Assembly: GCA_944326525.1 (NCBI GenBank)
Contig: CALVEG010000002.1
Span: 124,001-188,000, forward strand
Length of the DNA stretch: 64,000 nt
Source of the DNA: Candidatus Gastranaerophilales bacterium
GTDB taxonomy: Bacteria; Cyanobacteriota; Vampirovibrionia; Gastranaerophilales; Gastranaerophilaceae
Reading direction: 5' to 3'
Part shown: positions 59,993-64,000 of the stretch, piece by piece
Numbering within the stretch: position 1 is the stretch's first letter
How the letters are laid out: the number at the start of each line of letters is the position of its first letter
Translations under genes and position numbers: made by a program
Notes under the pieces: model-generated
The model's database searches: none
Seen by the model: the letters and a program-made list of their open reading frames with translations, nothing else
Told to the model about the DNA's origin: nothing

Positions 59993-60571
59993 ATGGAAAA
60001 TATAACATTTACTTCGCTAATAAGACCTGTTAGAAGCTCTGACTTTATAGCAGCAGAAAAAAAAGTATCCCCACGCAATTTTGTAAAATATCCTTGGACT
60101 GTCAATGAAAGTATTAATGCTTCCAGTGCCTACACAAAAGATATTGTAGACTGCACTATGTGTGGAATTACTGATGGAAAAGAAGTTTTAATGCTTCATA
60201 TATGCCCTACAATGGATAAAAATTCGGATTTTAAGCAAATAAAAGATTTTTTACTAAAAAAAATCAATTTCAAATCAAAAAATTTAAACGCAGTTGTTCT
60301 TGGGGCCAAATATTACCCTGACGATAAAAGAAGCTTTAAACTTTTTGATAATTTTGTTAAATTTCTCAAATCTAAAAAAGTTCCGACAACTATGCTTCGT
60401 GGCGGAGAGATCTATGAACCAGTGAATGTTATGTACAAAAGCCAAAATGACGAATGGATTATCGCAAGCAAATATCTGGACAACTTTATTTACAAAGATC
60501 AACCTATTAATGTGTTAAAAAGGATTTTTCCGGAAATTAAACTCTCTGTTTTTGATGAAATAAGTAAATAA
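59993..60571 (+). CDS. CheD/CNF1-like Cys/His fold protein, putative deamidase
   Basis: This 192-residue protein starts MENITFTSLIRPVRSSDF (F-T-S at 6-8). The body has an order of features like CheD-type deamidases: Cys54 and Cys57 in VDCTMCGITDGKEVLM, His69 in LMLHICP, a strand VVLGAKYYP, helix DNFVKFLKSKKVP, and TMLRGGEIYEPVNVMYKSQN. In CheD the Cys-His pair deamidates receptor glutamines; here homology is inferred by eye and no chemotaxis genes are present. It follows the 59641 gene by 37 nt. Alternatives: another alpha/beta family with coincidental order. Confidence 0.45.
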   Translation: MENITFTSLIRPVRSSDFIAAEKKVSPRNFVKYPWTVNESINASSAYTKDIVDCTMCGITDGKEVLMLHICPTMDKNSDFKQIKDFLLKKINFKSKNLNAVVLGAKYYPDDKRSFKLFDNFVKFLKSKKVPTTMLRGGEIYEPVNVMYKSQNDEWIIASKYLDNFIYKDQPINVLKRIFPEIKLSVFDEISK

Positions 60572-60574
60572 AAT

Positions 60575-60609
60575 AAAAAAGGAAGCATTAAAAAACGCTT
60601 CCTTTTTTT
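60575..60609. terminator. Bidirectional terminator
   Basis: AAAAAAGGAAGC / GCTTCCTTTTTT stem with ~10-nt A-rich loop between convergent genes. Confidence 0.85.
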
Positions 60610-60626
60610 ATTTATCCATATTTTTA

Positions 60627-61121
60627 TTACAAGCCTAATGCTATTTTATTATTAGTTGAAATCATATTCATCGTTGAATACATATTATTTTGAGAAGTTT
60701 GAATATTATCGTACTTGTCCTCCAAATTGTTTAATCGATTTAAATATGTTGATAATTGTGCTAATACTGCCGGATTACCTTCTGCATCTTCCAACATAGC
60801 TTCAAGTTCACTCCCAATATCATCCAAAATATCATTTATATCTTCATCACTTGAAACTTGAACTCCGACTTCTGACGCTAAAGTTCTTGCTTCTGACAGC
60901 ACTTCACTTTCAGAAGGGTTATCCTGCTTGTTATCGGATTTTTGTTCAGCCTCTTTGGCTGCAATTTTTGCCTGTGCTTGTGATTCGGTCATTCCGTCCG
61001 TAACTGCAATACCTAAAGCTTCCAATCTTGATTTTGTTTCCTGACTAAGATTTGTTTTTTTGGACAAAGCTTCGCTTGCAGCAGATGAACCTGCATTAAT
61101 TGACGAAATAGATGTTGTCAT
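60627..61121 (-). CDS. Small acidic helical protein with LEALGIAVTDG motif, unknown
   Basis: This 164-residue protein starts MTTSISSINAGSSAASEALS, Ser/Ala-rich without a hydrophobic signal. SRLEALGIAVTDGMTESQAQ follows, then acidic helices (DEDINDILDDIGSELEAMLE) and a C-terminal coil. The LxALG-x-V and Ala/Lys-Glu-rich follow-up align with the protein at 59641, suggesting a shared domain in two small proteins. Monocistronic; AAAGGAC 12 nt upstream. No family recognised. Confidence 0.65.
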   Translation of the reverse strand: MTTSISSINAGSSAASEALSKKTNLSQETKSRLEALGIAVTDGMTESQAQAKIAAKEAEQKSDNKQDNPSESEVLSEARTLASEVGVQVSSDEDINDILDDIGSELEAMLEDAEGNPAVLAQLSTYLNRLNNLEDKYDNIQTSQNNMYSTMNMISTNNKIALGL

Positions 61122-61265
61122 ACCCGTACGTCCTTTCTTTTCTGAGATACTCTCTTCCTAATAAGATACATAAATTTATACGGATATTTGAGATTTAAAC
61201 TTTAAAGTTTACTGACTAATTTTTACAATTCTTTAGCTTTTTTTAATACTTGTTAAATATTTAAT

Positions 61266-61294
61266 ACCCTTAACTATGTTACATAGCTAAGGGT
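61266..61294. terminator. Hairpin downstream of the ABC transporter operon
   Basis: ACCCTTA-CTATG / CATAG-TAAGGGT inverted repeat with TTA loop, 35 nt past the ABC gene stop on the minus strand; a terminator is likely. Confidence 0.55.
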
Positions 61295-61328
61295 GCAATC
61301 TAAGTATATTTTTTATTAATTTATACTT

Positions 61329-63110
61329 TTATACTGAAACCTGCTGTTTTTTAAACTGCATTTCATATAAAGCTTTATATTGGCCGCCATCTATTGCCAT
61401 AAGTTCGTCATGATTTCCGAGTTCCACTAACCGTCCTTCATTTATTACCGCAATTTTATCTGCATTTCTAACGGTTGACAACCTGTGTGCTATTACAAAA
61501 ACGGTTTTATCCTGCATTAAGTTATCTATTGCTTTTTGAACTATGGCTTCAGCTTTATTATCAAGGGCTGATGTCGCTTCATCCAATACGATTATCGGCG
61601 CATTCTTTAAAAACGCTCTAGCTATTGCAACTCTTTGTTTTTGGCCTCCTGACAACAATATTCCACGTTCACCTATCTGTGTATTTAAGCCATTTTTCAA
61701 TGAAGATATGAATTCATCCAAATATGCCATCTTTATAGCCTGTTGAAGTTGTTCTTCTGTCGCATTTTCATCACCCAACATTATATTATCTCTTATTGTT
61801 CCTGAGAACAAAAAGTTGTCCTGAAATACTACTGCTATATTTTGACGTAAACTCTGTAATGTATAATCTCTTATATCAATCCCATCAACCATAATTGAAC
61901 CGGATTTTACATCATAAAAACGTGGAAGCAAATTCACTATAGTAGTCTTTCCTCCACCTGAATTACCCACTAATGCAATTGTTTCACCTTGTTTTATCTG
62001 CAAGTTGATATTCTTTAAAACCGGAACATTCTTAACATATTCAAAACATACATTCTTAAATTCAATATTCGTATGCTCTCTGCCCATTACTTTTGCTTTT
62101 TCTTTATCCCTTATTTCCGGCACAGAATCTAATACAGCAAAAATCTTTTCTATTGCAAAAAATGAAAACTGTACTGCATTTAAGTTTTTACCAATATTCT
62201 TAACCGGTGTATATAACAAAATTAATGCCGTAATAAATGAAACGAAATTACCGCTTGTAATAGTTCCTGACATAATTAAATGAGAACCATATCCAATTGC
62301 TGCTGCAATTCCGACTGATACAATTACATGCATCATCGGAGATAACCATTGCGTTTTTTGAACCATCTTTATTCTTAATCTGAAAATACTCTTTAATATA
62401 TTATAAAATTTATTGGTCTCATTTTTTTGCAAATTGTATGAAGTTATGGTTTTGTTTCCGTTAAACACTTCATTGTATTCAGTAATAATTGAAGCATCAG
62501 CAAAAACTGTTTTTTCCATAACTGACTTTATTCTTTGCTGAAGCTTTGCAACAGGAGCAAATGCACAACCTAAAACAAGAACAGCAATTAACGCCAACTG
62601 CCAGGAATTATAAAATAGTACACATACTAATGAAATTGAAGAGAAAATTCTCTGCGTAAAAACGCTCAAGTTATCTAACAATCCTGTACAAGCCATATCT
62701 GCTTGATTATTAAACTGAAAAACAATATCGCCTGAATTACGCTTATCAAAAAATGAAGTCGGAAGAGTTAAGAGCTTTTTGAACATGTCAAATTTTAGCC
62801 CGTTAGTGATTCTTCCCCCAACCCAAGTCGAAAGATAAGCTGATAAATATTTTAATACCCCTTGAAGCGAAGTAAAAGCAACTATTCCTAGCGGTATATA
62901 CCAAGGAGATGTAATGGATTTTTCAACCATAACCAAATCCATATAAGGTTTTAATGCCAAAGCAATAACCGCATCCAAAGATCCAATTGGAATACAAATT
63001 AACATTGACAATAACGCCCTGAACCATACCGGCTTAACATAAGGCCACATCCTTGAATAATTTCTATATGCTTGATTGTTCTTTATTTTTTCTATTATTT
63101 GCATTTGCAC
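61329..63110 (-). CDS. MsbA-like ABC exporter (fused membrane and ATPase domains)
   Basis: The protein has 593 residues: six transmembrane helices in residues ~25-320 (LSMLICIPIGSLDAVIALAL, LALIAVLVLGCAFAPVA) and a full ATPase with Walker A GNSGGGKTTIVN, Q-loop VVFQDNFLFSGTIRDN, signature LSGGQKQRVAIARA, Walker B IVLDEATSALD and H-loop IAHRLSTVRN. This half-transporter type functions as a homodimer; MsbA members flip lipid A-like glycolipids, but the substrate is undetermined. Its start overlaps the HAD gene's stop by ~15 nt, so translational coupling is likely. Confidence 0.92.
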   Translation of the reverse strand: MQMQIIEKIKNNQAYRNYSRMWPYVKPVWFRALLSMLICIPIGSLDAVIALALKPYMDLVMVEKSITSPWYIPLGIVAFTSLQGVLKYLSAYLSTWVGGRITNGLKFDMFKKLLTLPTSFFDKRNSGDIVFQFNNQADMACTGLLDNLSVFTQRIFSSISLVCVLFYNSWQLALIAVLVLGCAFAPVAKLQQRIKSVMEKTVFADASIITEYNEVFNGNKTITSYNLQKNETNKFYNILKSIFRLRIKMVQKTQWLSPMMHVIVSVGIAAAIGYGSHLIMSGTITSGNFVSFITALILLYTPVKNIGKNLNAVQFSFFAIEKIFAVLDSVPEIRDKEKAKVMGREHTNIEFKNVCFEYVKNVPVLKNINLQIKQGETIALVGNSGGGKTTIVNLLPRFYDVKSGSIMVDGIDIRDYTLQSLRQNIAVVFQDNFLFSGTIRDNIMLGDENATEEQLQQAIKMAYLDEFISSLKNGLNTQIGERGILLSGGQKQRVAIARAFLKNAPIIVLDEATSALDNKAEAIVQKAIDNLMQDKTVFVIAHRLSTVRNADKIAVINEGRLVELGNHDELMAIDGGQYKALYEMQFKKQQVSV

Positions 63111-63763
63111 TTTATAGTTCCTTTTATAAAATTCATTATATCTGTAACTTTATCTGCTATGAAAATAGGCTTTGTTGCTACTGCATCATTTTCAGATTTA
63201 AACCCAAAACCATACGTCAAAGCTATAAATTCACATCCATCTTCATTTGCGGCAATCCCATCTGACAAACTGTCGCCTACAAAAATTGTATCTTCTGGAA
63301 TTACACCTAACTCAGACATACTATTACTTAAAATATCTTTCTTTGTTAATTTATTTTCATTATCGGCACCGCAAGTTACTTCTATGTATTTACCTAAGCC
63401 TATGTGTTCTACCAAACTTTTGGCATAATCTTCTCTTTTATAAGTAGCAACACCTAATCTATAACCTTCATCCTTTAAAAATTTCAACAAATCAAATATT
63501 CCATCGTATACCTTTGATTTATAAACATCTCCTGAACTATATTTTTCTCTAAATGTATTTGCACAAATTTGAGCTTCTTCATCATTCATTCCATAAGTCC
63601 TCTTTAACGACTCCTGAATTGGGGGACCTACAAAACTAATTAATGTTTCTCTTGATATGTTTTTTAAATTGTACTTTTTAATAACATATTCAACAGAAGA
63701 TATTATACCTTCTGTTGCATCAATTAATGTGCCATCTAAATCAAATATTACTGCTTTACACAT
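63095..63763 (-). CDS. HAD-family phosphatase, PGP-like
   Basis: This 222-residue protein has motif I VIFDLDGTLID, motif II VATYKRE and motif III/IV VGDSLSDGIAANEDGCEFIA, with the cap domain in between (ISFVGPPIQESLKRTYGM). It most resembles phosphoglycolate or nucleotide phosphatases. Its start overlaps the upstream gene by 8 nt and its stop overlaps the ABC gene's start, forming a tight operon, which suggests a role tied to a carbohydrate or polymer export pathway. Confidence 0.85.
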   Translation of the reverse strand: MCKAVIFDLDGTLIDATEGIISSVEYVIKKYNLKNISRETLISFVGPPIQESLKRTYGMNDEEAQICANTFREKYSSGDVYKSKVYDGIFDLLKFLKDEGYRLGVATYKREDYAKSLVEHIGLGKYIEVTCGADNENKLTKKDILSNSMSELGVIPEDTIFVGDSLSDGIAANEDGCEFIALTYGFGFKSENDAVATKPIFIADKVTDIMNFIKGTIKCKCK

Positions 63764-64000
63764 TATTAAATTCCTTTGTTGTATAATCTGATTTCGTTAA
63801 AAAACTAATCTTTAAATACTTTTGAAAATAATTTAATTGTTCTGAAATTGCAACTGTTATTTCCTTTCCATTTTGTTCATGATTATAAAATTGCAACTTA
63901 TTATCATAGTAATTGTGTGTGTATTTTGAAAATCCGTCAAATCCTGCTAAAATTACATCTTTCACATTTAGTTTCGATAAAATTTTTAATAACAAATAAA
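63756..64000 (-). CDS. Aldolase-like protein C-terminus, 5' partial
   Basis: The frame is open to the window end, so only the last ~80 residues are seen. KDVILAGFDGFSKYTHNYYD and ISFLTKSDY resemble the C-terminus of HMGL-like aldolases found in polysaccharide gene clusters (AGFDGxS...NY, and a final I-x-F-L-T-x-S-x-Y). It is the first visible gene of the HAD-ABC operon. The family call is tentative because the catalytic part is off the window. Confidence 0.45.
   Translation of the reverse strand, partial: YLLLKILSKLNVKDVILAGFDGFSKYTHNYYDNKLQFYNHEQNGKEITVAISEQLNYFQKYLKISFLTKSDYTTKEFNNV

Noticed and set aside
1-64000. CRISPR arrays, rRNA operons and insertion sequences
   Set aside because: No regularly spaced 20-40 nt repeats, no conserved rRNA blocks and no transposase-like proteins were seen on either strand.

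Overview
The window is AT-rich, single-chromosome-like bacterial DNA. Several genes point to a non-photosynthetic relative of cyanobacteria (Vampirovibrionia/Melainabacteria, most likely the gut order Gastranaerophilales). These are a DUF3326 protein otherwise typical of cyanobacteria and plastids, a GH57 glucan branching enzyme with cyanobacterial-type motifs, a cyanobacteria-like EF-Tu, and a MurT-type Mur ligase. The placement is an inference from recognised protein families; no rRNA is present to confirm it.

Layout. 1-5.3 kb: a calpain-like protease cut by the window edge, a GH57 branching enzyme, and a tandem pair of transglutaminase-like proteins. 5.3-12.2 kb: an accessory region next to a tRNA-Asp gene. 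Degenerate copies of the tRNA 3' end recur downstream, mostly beside hairpins. Around them sit a membrane-anchored Clp-N protein, a putative toxin/immunity pair with a second recombined copy, and a PBECR-like nuclease toxin. 12.2-16.3 kb: a large helical protein and two coupled membrane-associated proteins of unknown role. 16.4-26.9 kb: nadC-nadB, an orphan NarL-type regulator and an HTH-only relative, an EamA transporter, uvrA and an exported acidic protein. 27-35.9 kb: tsf-rpsB, a corrinoid adenosyltransferase, rimP-nusA and tuf. 36-45.5 kb: an RHH regulator, a second corrinoid adenosyltransferase, 5-FTHF cyclo-ligase, clpP, DUF3326, murI, a cell-wall amidase and folP. 45.5-53.7 kb: another coupled pair, a radical SAM protein, cdd, murT and a YtxH/DUF948 envelope cluster. 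53.8-57.4 kb: the pyrH-frr-cdsA-rnc-rpe operon. 57.4-64 kb: unusual small proteins, a TspO homologue, a CheD-like Cys/His protein and a HAD-ABC transporter operon running off the end.

Scattered between housekeeping operons are many small or effector-like proteins of no recognised family. At least nine carry a short motif of the form F-(T/S/G)-(G/S/E) within the first ~50 residues, although their bodies are otherwise unrelated: Cys-His-Asp papain-like folds, hydrophobic pairs, helical proteins and a CheD-like fold. This shared N-terminal signature, and the tRNA-Asp-tail cassettes at 5.4-8.8 kb, are the two patterns that the ordinary annotation does not explain.

Five small genes below about 60 codons were found by hand-reading the gaps: 8407-8571 (weak), 26725-26868, 35987-36160, 48059-48226 and 58805-58978.
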